In this document: piece by piece, positions 57,550 through 64,000 of the stretch
How positions within the stretch are numbered: position 1 is the first letter of the stretch
Layout of the letters: the number at the start of each line of letters is the position of its first letter
Source of the DNA: Sphingomonas elodea ATCC 31461
GTDB lineage: Bacteria; Pseudomonadota; Alphaproteobacteria; Sphingomonadales; Sphingomonadaceae
Direction: 5' to 3'
DNA length: 64,000 bases
Assembly (NCBI RefSeq): GCF_000226955.1
Contig: NZ_AGFU01000016.1
Coordinates: 82,358 to 146,357 of the forward strand
Notes under the pieces: generated by a model
What the model was told of the DNA's origin: nothing
The model's input: only the letters and a program-made list of their open reading frames with translations
The model's database searches: none
Position numbers and translations under genes: made by a program

Positions 57550-58490
57550 CCGGGATCAATGCTCCTTCAACCTCTGCGTCTGTCATCGACTGGGAGGCCG
57601 TACCAGTCGCAAAGCGGCGGGAAGCTGCGAACTGCATCTTTGTACCACGAGGCTTCACTGATGAATTTTTGATCGCGATGCAGGAACTACGAGACGGAAC
57701 GAGAGAGGGAGCGGACGCCATGTGCCTCGTAATTGTCGGTGAGCAAGGCGTTGGCAAAAGCACGTTTTTGAAGCGGTACGCCGAAGAGCATCCGCCACAA
57801 CGACTTGTCGAAGGCAATGTGATCACGATCACCCGGCCCGTGATATACATTTCTTTCCCGCCAAGCCCCACGCTGAAGGGCGCCGCAGAGACTTTTCTGA
57901 AAGCCCTTGCGGGCCCGGGCGCTGCACGCGGCAGCCGCACCACGCTGACGCACCGCATCAAGGAAATGCTGATAGACCTCAAGACGGAGTTGGTAATCGC
58001 AGACGAGTTTCAGCATGTTCGAAACGAAGGTATAAAAGGAAGGAGCGAAGTTGCCGATTGGCTAAAGGATATTGTGAAAACGACGAATATACCTTTCGTA
58101 CTCTCCGGGATGCCGGAGACGGTTCAGATAATCCAGGCCGACGCGCAACTTCATAGCTTAACCGAGAAACCAACAATCCTCATGGCTTATGATTGGGAAA
58201 ACAAGGATAGCCGCTTTGCATGGAGAGCCTTACTCGCAAAGATCGATAAGCAGCTTCCGTTCAACGAGCGATCCGATCTTTCAGAAGAGGAAACTGCTCG
58301 GCACCTCTTCATGTGTACTGGCGGCAATCTGAGAGACCTGCGCAAGATTCTCCACCGCGCGGTAAGGCGGGCGCTTTCCGTAGGTGGGAAATTGATAACC
58401 TGGGACGACCTGGCAGCCGGCTATGAGATCCTCCCGAAAGCATCCGCAGTTCGAGGAAACCCGTTCGACCGTAATGGCCTGTTCAAATGA
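57546..58490 (+). CDS. tnsC: TnsC/TniB-type AAA+ ATPase
   Basis: A 314-residue AAA+ regulator that passes target information from TniQ to TnsB. Walker A GEQGVGKST lies at 65-73 and Walker B LVIADE at 149-154; sensor 'IPFVLSGMPETV' follows. Its length is nearer TniB than Tn7 TnsC (about 555), so it lacks the extended TnsA/TnsD-contact arms. GTG start overlaps the tnsB stop and its own stop overlaps tniQ. Confidence 0.92.
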   Translation: MTGINAPSTSASVIDWEAVPVAKRREAANCIFVPRGFTDEFLIAMQELRDGTREGADAMCLVIVGEQGVGKSTFLKRYAEEHPPQRLVEGNVITITRPVIYISFPPSPTLKGAAETFLKALAGPGAARGSRTTLTHRIKEMLIDLKTELVIADEFQHVRNEGIKGRSEVADWLKDIVKTTNIPFVLSGMPETVQIIQADAQLHSLTEKPTILMAYDWENKDSRFAWRALLAKIDKQLPFNERSDLSEEETARHLFMCTGGNLRDLRKILHRAVRRALSVGGKLITWDDLAAGYEILPKASAVRGNPFDRNGLFK

Positions 58491-60178
58491 CCGCGGTAGC
58501 GACCCCCTTCCCTCGCCGCCCGATCCCCGTCCACGGTGAAAGCATTTACGGCTTCGAGCGCCGGTTCGCCGCGTGCACCCGCTACCAGAGCCTTGGCGCC
58601 TTTCGCAAAGCAACCGGACTCATGGAGGTTGTCCCGGGCAGCACGCCCAGGAAGTTCGCCAGCATGGCCGAGCTGGCAGGGCTGGCACCAGAAGCATTGG
58701 CTTCCATGCGCTGGACTGGCCGCGATGGCGTTCGCAGAGGCTGCTCCGCGCTCATCATGGGCCACCTGATCAATGCTTCGTATCTGAGGACGCAGACGCT
58801 ACGCTTCTGCCCCGACTGCCTCTCGGAAGATGGGCCGCCTGAGCAGCGAATCCATCATCAGGCCTGGCAGATCCTCCAGGTTTGCGCCTGCCCCAAGCAC
58901 GGCACCATGCTCGTTGAGGCTTGTGACGACTGCGGCCGGCCCATTGAACAAGCGCTCAAGACCAAGGCGTGGGCCTGCGCTTGCGGCAAGGAGATGACGG
59001 ACATGGCGGCTGCGAGTGCTCCGGACGGAGCGGTGCGCATGTCAGAGCTCATCACCAAGCGCCTGCTGACACCCCCTGGGCAAGAAAACGCAACGTGCAA
59101 CGCGGGGACGGTGCCGGAGGAGTTCAAAGCCCTGAGCCTAGACGCCCTTCTAACCGTCATCTCGAAAATCGGGACGATCGCATCCGATGATCAGGACGAC
59201 GAACCTGTCGGGCTGACAGACCGGTTGTACAATGGCGTGGCGTTCAACAACACCGCGTCCTGCGTTGACGCTGCTCGCGCGATGAGCGCCGCCTACGACG
59301 TAATCAACACCTGGCCCCAAGGCCTCGAGCAGATCTTCACGGCCCTCGCCGATCGCAACCCCTCGCCTGCCACCAACCACCCCATTCACTCGATATTCGC
59401 GACGCGGCTGGGCTACCGGCTACTCGGTGGCATCAAGACCTCTGATGGAGAGAGCATTCGCCTGATCGACGATGCCTTGGGCGCTTGGCTCTTCCGGGAG
59501 CGCGGCATCTACATCGACGCGAGACGTCGACCCAAGATTGCCGCTGCCGAGGACGTCGCCATCGACATGGCGGATGCGTTGCGAAAGCTGGAAGGCCAGG
59601 CTGGACACCCGCTTGCTATCCGCACTTGGGCAGAAGCTGGTGCCGTCCAGATGATAGGCGGGTCCGTCAGCTTGAACTCCGTCGATGCCACCGTCGAACG
59701 CATTGCAAACCTGAAGTGTAGCCATTTCGATCGAGGCATGTCCGTGGAAGATTGGCGCAGCCGCTTTCTGTATCACAAGCACTACAAGCGCTCGGACGCG
59801 ATCCGTGACATCCTCCGTGGCGATATCCGCGTACGAAAGGCCAACGAGGACGGCCTAACCGGCTTGGCCTCCATCGTGATATCTGCAGACGACTTCCTCG
59901 AACGCAATCGCCGCGCGGCGACGTCCGCCAGGACGGAGCGGCGCTCGCTCCACCGGAAATTGGAACGGGCACAGAGACATGACACCTTCTGTCGATCGGG
60001 CCAACTTCAGGCCCTGCTGGACGAACGTTTCAAGGGCCTTCCGATCATCGACTTCGCTGCTGAGCCGACCATCAGACACAGGGTTGACGTCCGCAGATAC
60101 TATGGACGGCAGATGATACAGAATATGTACAGCATCGTTGACGCCATGACCTACGTACAGAGAACTTACCGCAGCTAA
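58487..60178 (+). CDS. tniQ: TniQ/TnsD-like target-selection protein
   Basis: A 563-residue TniQ-family protein of TnsD size. An N-terminal TniQ domain (residues 8-150) starts FPRRPIPVHGESIYGFERR; the zinc-binding pattern is Cys108/Cys111, Cys133-x-Cys135 with His138, and Cys146/Cys149, with a further CACG near 163. The C-terminal 350 residues would read the target site by analogy with TnsD binding at glmS. Because the element lies just past tRNA-Phe, this protein is the likely tRNA-site recogniser. Overlaps tnsC by 4 bases. Confidence 0.9.
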   Translation: MTAVATPFPRRPIPVHGESIYGFERRFAACTRYQSLGAFRKATGLMEVVPGSTPRKFASMAELAGLAPEALASMRWTGRDGVRRGCSALIMGHLINASYLRTQTLRFCPDCLSEDGPPEQRIHHQAWQILQVCACPKHGTMLVEACDDCGRPIEQALKTKAWACACGKEMTDMAAASAPDGAVRMSELITKRLLTPPGQENATCNAGTVPEEFKALSLDALLTVISKIGTIASDDQDDEPVGLTDRLYNGVAFNNTASCVDAARAMSAAYDVINTWPQGLEQIFTALADRNPSPATNHPIHSIFATRLGYRLLGGIKTSDGESIRLIDDALGAWLFRERGIYIDARRRPKIAAAEDVAIDMADALRKLEGQAGHPLAIRTWAEAGAVQMIGGSVSLNSVDATVERIANLKCSHFDRGMSVEDWRSRFLYHKHYKRSDAIRDILRGDIRVRKANEDGLTGLASIVISADDFLERNRRAATSARTERRSLHRKLERAQRHDTFCRSGQLQALLDERFKGLPIIDFAAEPTIRHRVDVRRYYGRQMIQNMYSIVDAMTYVQRTYRS

Positions 60179-60232
60179 ACGTCTTTTACCGCAATATCGT
60201 AACTTGATACTGTCGCGAGTTTAGGATCGAAA

Positions 60233-60511
60233 ATGATCAAGCCACATCAATCCATTTTCTCTCATCCAGGTCCATGGCTTGCAGACGCGGTGGTGAAGGA
60301 AAACGGCCTTGATATTGGTGAGCTTGCTCGCGCGTTGGACCAGCCAGAAGCTGATGTGGCGACGTTCCTTCAAGGAAGCTTGCGTTTAACGCCGGAAATC
60401 GCTGCCAAATGGGAGCTGGCCTTTGGGGTCAATCCGGAACTGCTGAAAAAACTACAGGAAGGGTACGATCGAGCGAATGGGGTTGCCGCTGCGCCTGACG
60501 ATCCCTCCTGA
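60233..60511 (+). CDS. HTH protein, HigA/XRE-like, last gene of the tns cluster
   Basis: A 92-residue protein. Its middle follows the HigA-type helix-turn-helix (IGELARALDQPEADVATFLQG, 'LTPEIAAKWELAFGVNPELLKKLQ'). There is no toxin gene beside it, so it is more likely a transcriptional regulator of the transposition genes or the ends than an antitoxin. It lies 54 bases after tniQ and before a terminator, near the transposon end. Confidence 0.8.
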   Translation: MIKPHQSIFSHPGPWLADAVVKENGLDIGELARALDQPEADVATFLQGSLRLTPEIAAKWELAFGVNPELLKKLQEGYDRANGVAAAPDDPS

Positions 60512-60547
60512 CAGCCTCGGGTCTCGGATCAGCGCGTATTCAAACAA

Positions 60548-60571
60548 GCCGGCTTCCCGCCGGCATTTTTT
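60548..60571 (+). terminator. Rho-independent terminator after the tns genes
   Basis: A 6-bp GCCGGC stem with a 5-base loop followed by A and six T. It ends the transcript before the right-end repeats, and protects the end from readthrough. Confidence 0.82.
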
Positions 60572-60586
60572 GTAGCTCCCATCCGG

Positions 60587-60724
60587 CAAAACGACGGCTT
60601 ATGCGCGCTGACCGCTCTGAAATGACCGCTTATGCTCGCAAAGTTGACCCATTGCGCACACCCGAGGGCTTGCAGCCCTGAGGGACACGCCGAGCCAAGT
60701 TGACCTCTTATGGGCACGGCGACA
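60587..60724 (-). repeat. Transposon right end with TnsB-site-like repeats
   Basis: Four copies of a related motif are visible, read outwards: 60587-60609 (ACGGCTTATGCGC), 60621-60640 (GACCGCTTATGCTCGC), 60641-60660 (TTGACCCATTGCGCAC) and the terminal copy 60697-60724 (GACCTCTTATGGGC). The last pairs with the left terminus. The arrangement is denser than on the left, like the uneven Tn7 ends. Confidence 0.8.
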
Positions 60725-60729
60725 CTAGG
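60725..60729. repeat. Target-site duplication, right copy (CTAGG)
   Basis: Identical to 27669-27673, immediately after the ACA terminus of the transposon. Confidence 0.92.
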
Positions 60730-60758
60730 CTCTCGCTCTAGCCCTGAGCTGGAGCTAC

Positions 60759-60775
60759 GCTAGCACAGTGCTAGC
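60759..60775. repeat. Inverted repeat upstream of the integrase
   Basis: GCTAGCAC, one base, then GTGCTAGC. The core CTAGCACA recurs near 60845. It lies 130 bases before the integrase start and could be a binding site for a recombinase or its regulator. Confidence 0.5.
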
Positions 60776-60907
60776 ACACGGATTTCCGCCCTCTCAGCAA
60801 TCTCAAGACGTTAACCTTCTGCGGCTATCGCCGGGAGGGGCTGTTCTAGCACATTTCAAGCACAGCCAGCGCAGTCCGCACACGGGCGCGCGCTACGATG
60901 TCGGGGC

Positions 60908-62185
60908 ATGTCACGCATGGAATTGAGCCGGATTGCCGGAAAACAGCCTTTTACGATCTTTCAGCGGCCAGGAAGCACCGTCTGGTGGATGCGCTTCAGC
61001 GTCCGCGGCGAAGGCCAAATACGAAAATCACTCGGCACCTCGGACGAAGCCGAAGCGCACCGCGTCGCGATGAAGCTCTGGCACGAGGCGCAATATCGTA
61101 GGGAGCATGGGCTGCGGGCAGTTCAACGCACGTTCCGTGCCGTCGCCGAAGAGTTCTGCGATCACATGGACCGGCTCGCGCGGGATGGCGAGGTCCGCCA
61201 CGATCGCGGCGATCGCATCCGCCCGCTGGTCGAACGCTATTTCATGCCATTCTTCGACAAAAAGCCGATCGACGCCATTACCGACGCGGACCTCACCCGT
61301 TACATTGCTTGGCGCAAGGCATACTGGACGACCGGCCCGGGCAAAGACCAGACCCACCTCGAATATATCCGCGCCGGCAAGCGCGTGCGGCGGCCGGCCA
61401 CGGAGATGCGGCGCATCCCCAGCCTGAGCAGCCAGCGCGGCGAAGCGGTGGTGTTGCGGCAGCTCTTCCGCCAGGCGGCGAAGTGGGGCTACATCAACCA
61501 GAGCCAGATACCCGATGTCGACACGCCCCGCGTGCCGCCCTCGCCGCGCCCCAGCTTCTCAGCCAAGGAAATCGAACACCTCCGCAAACTGGCCGAGGCC
61601 AGAATGTCTGATCCGCAGATCAATCGAGAGGTACGCCGCGATCGAACCATCCTTTACGCCTACATCACCATCGCTGCTAACACGGGAATGCGCCCTACCG
61701 AGCTGAAGAACCTGAACTGGGGCGACATTTTACACTATCGGGAAAGCATGGCTAAGCCGGTAGGAGAGCGGGATATCCGCATTCGTGCGCGGGGTAAGGG
61801 TAAAGCACGGGAGTTCGTGCCGCATCTGGGCGCGATCGCGGGCTTTGACATGCTGTGGATGCTTTGGAAAACTTATAATCAGAACAATTTGCCGGCCGAC
61901 ACCGATCCCGTCTTTGCGGCGGCTGACGGTAGGCGGCTGACCTCGCTCAACAACGGGCTGAACGCTCTGCTCGAGGCCGCAGACCTCAAAACCGATCATC
62001 GCGGAAAGAAGCGCGATGCCTACAGCTTCCGACATTTCTACATTTCGCAGCAGCTATGCGCCGGCGTTGACGTGTTCGTGCTGGCACGTAATACCGGCAC
62101 CAGCCCCGACATGATCGACAAGTTCTATGGCCAGGTCAGCGTCGAGCAATTCAAGGACGCGCTTCGCCCCTCGTGGGGCGCTTAG
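60908..62185 (+). CDS. int: Tyrosine recombinase (island integrase)
   Basis: A 425-residue site-specific recombinase. An N-terminal SAM-like core-binding domain (about 75-200) is followed by the catalytic domain: Arg262 (GMRPTELKNLNW), Lys near 297, Arg375-His376 in YSFRHFYIS and nucleophile Tyr407 in KFYGQV. The first His of the usual HxxR box is Tyr372. If the transposon were removed, the start codon would lie about 210 bp from tRNA-Phe, so this enzyme probably integrated the older island at that tRNA gene. Transcribed away from the tRNA. Confidence 0.92.
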   Translation: MSRMELSRIAGKQPFTIFQRPGSTVWWMRFSVRGEGQIRKSLGTSDEAEAHRVAMKLWHEAQYRREHGLRAVQRTFRAVAEEFCDHMDRLARDGEVRHDRGDRIRPLVERYFMPFFDKKPIDAITDADLTRYIAWRKAYWTTGPGKDQTHLEYIRAGKRVRRPATEMRRIPSLSSQRGEAVVLRQLFRQAAKWGYINQSQIPDVDTPRVPPSPRPSFSAKEIEHLRKLAEARMSDPQINREVRRDRTILYAYITIAANTGMRPTELKNLNWGDILHYRESMAKPVGERDIRIRARGKGKAREFVPHLGAIAGFDMLWMLWKTYNQNNLPADTDPVFAAADGRRLTSLNNGLNALLEAADLKTDHRGKKRDAYSFRHFYISQQLCAGVDVFVLARNTGTSPDMIDKFYGQVSVEQFKDALRPSWGA

Positions 62186-62357
62186 CTGCCCGTGCGGGGG
62201 TCACACAGGGCCTCGTATGCTCCTGCTTAGCCGTTGCGCCCCGCAGGCTGTCAGACGCCGCACAGGGGCTCATTGGCCGGCGCGCGCCCGTCACGCACAC
62301 TTGCCCTTTTCGTGGAACGACGCTTGATCGAGCAGCCTCAGCACAAAGAGGTGTAAC

Positions 62358-62507
62358 ATGCGGCAGGAATATCGAGATCGGGTGGGTCGACTGATCGGGT
62401 GGCGCGAACACCGCTCAAGCCGGGTAGATGGCCGCAATCGAGTTGGCGTTCTTGTCGGGTGGCATGACCCGAACCGTGACGAGACCCCCGATCGACTGGT
62501 AGACTGA
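62358..62507 (+). CDS. Small hypothetical protein with internal repeat (49 aa)
   Basis: A 49-residue basic protein with two related halves (GRLIGWREHRS and GVLVGWHDPNR). AGAGG precedes the ATG at good distance. It lies after the integrase. Short basic proteins of this kind are common in mobile elements; no family named. Confidence 0.45.
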   Translation: MRQEYRDRVGRLIGWREHRSSRVDGRNRVGVLVGWHDPNRDETPDRLVD

Positions 62508-62547
62508 TCGGGCGCGGCGACATGATAATGTCGCTCCTGTGAGCGCC

Positions 62548-62727
62548 TCAGTTGATGGCGTCGCCGGCGATCGCCGTATCCGGTTGGCGCGGCGAATAAG
62601 AAATAGCGGGCGGCCAAGGGCGCTTGCTCCTGACAACGATGTGCGCCTCCGCCTGGTTAGTTGCCAGAAGCAAGCGAAGCGCCCGGTAGTGTTGGTCGGT
62701 GATGTCGCGGACATCGTAGCGACGCAT
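62548..62727 (-). CDS. Small hypothetical protein (59 aa)
   Basis: A 59-residue protein (MRRYDVRDITDQHYRALRLLLATNQAEAHIVVRS). GGAGG sits 7 bases before ATG 62727, a strong RBS inside the end of the DUF3768 gene, so it is co-translated with it. No known family. Confidence 0.6.
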   Translation of the reverse strand: MRRYDVRDITDQHYRALRLLLATNQAEAHIVVRSKRPWPPAISYSPRQPDTAIAGDAIN

Positions 62728-63065
62728 CAATATTCCTCCACCAGCATGATCGTCGTAACACGCAGGGTAGTGCTGGGGTCGGCCGGATCGGGCTCAATCC
62801 GGCCGGTGCGATCGCTCGGGTGATAGTCGATCTTCCACATGATGCGGTCGTCACCTGCCGACAAACTCGCGCAATCATGCTCCCCGTGCGGATCGTTGTC
62901 GGAGGTGAACGCATCGAGAAGACGAACTGCTCGTATCACCGCATCCTTGCGGGCGATCGGCAATGCGGCCACGCCGCGCGATAGATAGGTCCACCCGCCC
63001 TCGCCGGTAAAACGAAGATGGTCGTTGAGGCGGGCGATGTTCGCCCGCCTCAGGTCCGTCGCCAT
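62727..63065 (-). CDS. DUF3768 domain protein
   Basis: A 112-residue protein. The N-terminal IARLNDHLRFTGEGG, a 'AVIRAVRLLDAFTSDNDPHGEHD' centre and MWKIDYHPSD match DUF3768, a family frequent on plasmids and islands of alphaproteobacteria. Start and stop codons overlap both neighbours by 1-3 bases, so it is the middle gene of a three-gene unit. Function unknown. Confidence 0.85.
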   Translation of the reverse strand: MATDLRRANIARLNDHLRFTGEGGWTYLSRGVAALPIARKDAVIRAVRLLDAFTSDNDPHGEHDCASLSAGDDRIMWKIDYHPSDRTGRIEPDPADPSTTLRVTTIMLVEEY

Positions 63066-63523
63066 CAGGCGTTGGCCTTCTTCGCACGCGGCTTGAAATT
63101 CGCCCTGCGCTGGGCGATCGCGCCCTTGAGCTGCGGGTCCAGCTCGCCGGCGTTGATCGCCTCCATGATGGAAGTGATGATCTCAGGCACTTCATTGAGG
63201 CCCTGCACCTCCACCGCGTTCATCCCCTTGGCGAACTCCAGCGGCTTGCTGCCGTAGCGTAGCTGGAAGAAGGTCTTGCCACTGGTGTCGGTGAACCAGC
63301 CCTTCCGCACATGGCGCGGCACATCGACGCGCGCCTTTTCGCCCGCATCGTTGGTGCGGGTGACGCGCCGGGTCGCGCTGAACGGCGTGCCTGCGATTTC
63401 GGCCTCCGCCAGCGCCTTCTGCTCGGCGAGATAGCCCAGCAGCTTCGCGCGGAAGGCATGTTCGGACGTGGTCGGGTTGGTCGGGGCGGCTGCGGCCAGC
63501 TTCAGGGATTTGAGGATCGACAT
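63065..63523 (-). CDS. DUF6641-like island protein
   Basis: A 152-residue protein beginning MSILKSLKLAAAAPTNPTTSEHAFRAKLL, with a helical N-terminus, a beta-rich middle (DVPRHVRKGWFTDTSGKTFFQLRYG) and a basic C-terminus (RRANFKPRAKKANA). AGGAG lies 7 bases before the ATG. It is the first gene of the unit and resembles DUF6641 proteins of plasmids, an identification made from memory of the family pattern. Confidence 0.68.
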   Translation of the reverse strand: MSILKSLKLAAAAPTNPTTSEHAFRAKLLGYLAEQKALAEAEIAGTPFSATRRVTRTNDAGEKARVDVPRHVRKGWFTDTSGKTFFQLRYGSKPLEFAKGMNAVEVQGLNEVPEIITSIMEAINAGELDPQLKGAIAQRRANFKPRAKKANA

Positions 63524-63710
63524 ATCGGGCTCCTGTCTGGTTTCGGACAGGTAGAGCCGTAATGTCGTCGTTCGTGAGAGCGACCGAAGATTGGCGTTAA
63601 TGCCCATAAATTCAGCCAAAAATAATTCCGCCAACATGACCATGGCTTCGATGCCATTTGGGTTGGTGGCGGAATATCTGTGTTTATATCTATGACTTGT
63701 TTCTTCATGC

Positions 63711-64000
63711 CACAACCACAAGAAACTGCTGCGGCTGTATCGCGAGGAGAATCTGCGGGTGCGTCGTCGGCGCGGCCGTAAACGGGCGATGGGTACGCGG
63801 GCGCCGATGGCGCACCCGCAGGGGCCGAACCAACGGTGGAGCCTGGACTTTGTGAGCGATACGCTGGTGTGCAGCCGGCGCATCCGCATCCTTGCCGTCG
63901 TCGACGACTTCACGCGGGAGAACCTAGCGCTGGTGGTGGATACGTCGCTGTCGGGCGCTCGTGTTGACGACGACGGGGATGGGCACGTTCGGCGGCTGGG
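63711..64000 (+). pseudogene. IS3-type transposase (orfB) fragment, 5'-truncated
   Basis: The translation from about 63714 (NHKKLLRLYREENLRVRRRRGRKRA, GTRAPMAHPQGPNQRWSLDFVSDTLVCSRRIRILAVVDDFTREN) is the middle of an IS3-family integrase-core transposase with the first catalytic Asp in SLDFVSD. The usual 90 upstream residues are absent and a stop lies just before, so the 5' part is lost. From about 63955 the match to the family stops (after SLSGARV), suggesting a second break or rearrangement. The window ends inside it. Confidence 0.8.

Larger units (their letters stand above)
27674..60724 (+). mobile_element. Complete Tn7-like transposon carrying a defence island (33,051 bp)
   Basis: The element starts TGTCGC and ends GCGACA. 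Its outermost 22 bases are inverted repeats with 19 matches. Both ends hold further copies of a CATAAG-containing motif, as expected for multiple TnsB sites. CTAGG flanks it on both sides. It encodes TnsA, TnsB, TnsC and a TniQ/TnsD-sized protein near the tRNA-distal end, and carries about 26 kb of mostly defence-type cargo. No Cas genes or CRISPR array were seen and no TnsE. The insertion point 33 bp after tRNA-Phe suggests that the TniQ protein recognises the tRNA gene. It appears intact and possibly active. Confidence 0.93.

Noticed and set aside
60233-60511. A HigBA toxin-antitoxin pair
   Set aside because: Only a HigA-like HTH protein is present; no toxin gene fits in the 54 bases before or the region after it, which holds a terminator and transposon end repeats.
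27674-60724. A CRISPR-associated transposon
   Set aside because: No Cas gene, repeat-spacer array or Cas12k/Cascade-like protein was seen; targeting is better explained by the TnsD-sized TniQ.
60730-64000. Direct repeat of the tRNA-Phe 3' end marking the island border
   Set aside because: No copy of the T-arm/acceptor sequence was found after the integrase within the window.

Overview
The window is a GC-rich alphaproteobacterial chromosome segment, most likely from a sphingomonad (Sphingomonas or a close relative). The gene families and order point that way: an FAD oxidoreductase beside DUF4126, frmA-VOC-fghA, hppA, infA-maf-RNase E/G-yacG-tRNA-Phe, and a FixL/FixJ pair. So do a zinc-less L36 and an SOS box of the alphaproteobacterial GTTC-N7-GTTC type. 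No taxonomic search was possible, so the genus is inference.

Bases 1-27640 are ordinary core chromosome. They hold acetyl-CoA synthetase; a MacAB-TolC-like export operon (2159-6862); an XdhC/MobA-like molybdenum-cofactor pair; a glycerophosphodiesterase; small lipoproteins; an M14 carboxypeptidase with a GNAT enzyme; a FixL-type haem-PAS kinase with FixJ and a stand-alone receiver; a YedY-like molybdoenzyme; an FAD/NAD oxidoreductase; the glutathione-dependent formaldehyde pathway; a TraB/GumN protein; a membrane pyrophosphatase; IF-1; Maf; an RNase E/G homologue; YacG; and tRNA-Phe(GAA).

Bases 27674-60724 are one complete 33,051-bp Tn7-like transposon inserted 33 bp past the 3' end of tRNA-Phe. 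Its ends share 19 of the first 22 bases as inverted repeats, carry several internal copies of a TnsB-site-like motif, and are flanked by a perfect 5-bp target duplication (CTAGG). A tightly overlapping tnsA-tnsB-tnsC-tniQ operon plus a small HTH gene and a terminator sit at the tRNA-distal end. The cargo is a compact defence island: two orphan unknown genes; a TerB-domain protein / BrxD-like ATPase / DEAD-box helicase operon; a divergent complete type I Zorya system (zorABCD); an SMC-like ATPase three-component (ABC-3C) cassette with a predicted nuclease; a HEPN protein; a LexA-box-controlled set of three small genes facing a YedK/SRAP gene; and an AT-richer operon of three unknown genes.

Bases 60730-64000 continue an older island. 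A tyrosine recombinase would lie about 210 bp from tRNA-Phe if the transposon were removed, so the transposon appears nested between the tRNA gene and the integrase of an earlier tRNA-targeted element. Small island genes (DUF3768, a DUF6641-like protein and others) and a 5'-truncated IS3-type transposase follow.

The most notable result is the precise delimitation of this Tn7-like vehicle and its stacked defence cargo, in particular the TerB-ATPase-helicase operon placed back to back with Zorya and the uncharacterised three-gene operon next to tnsA.
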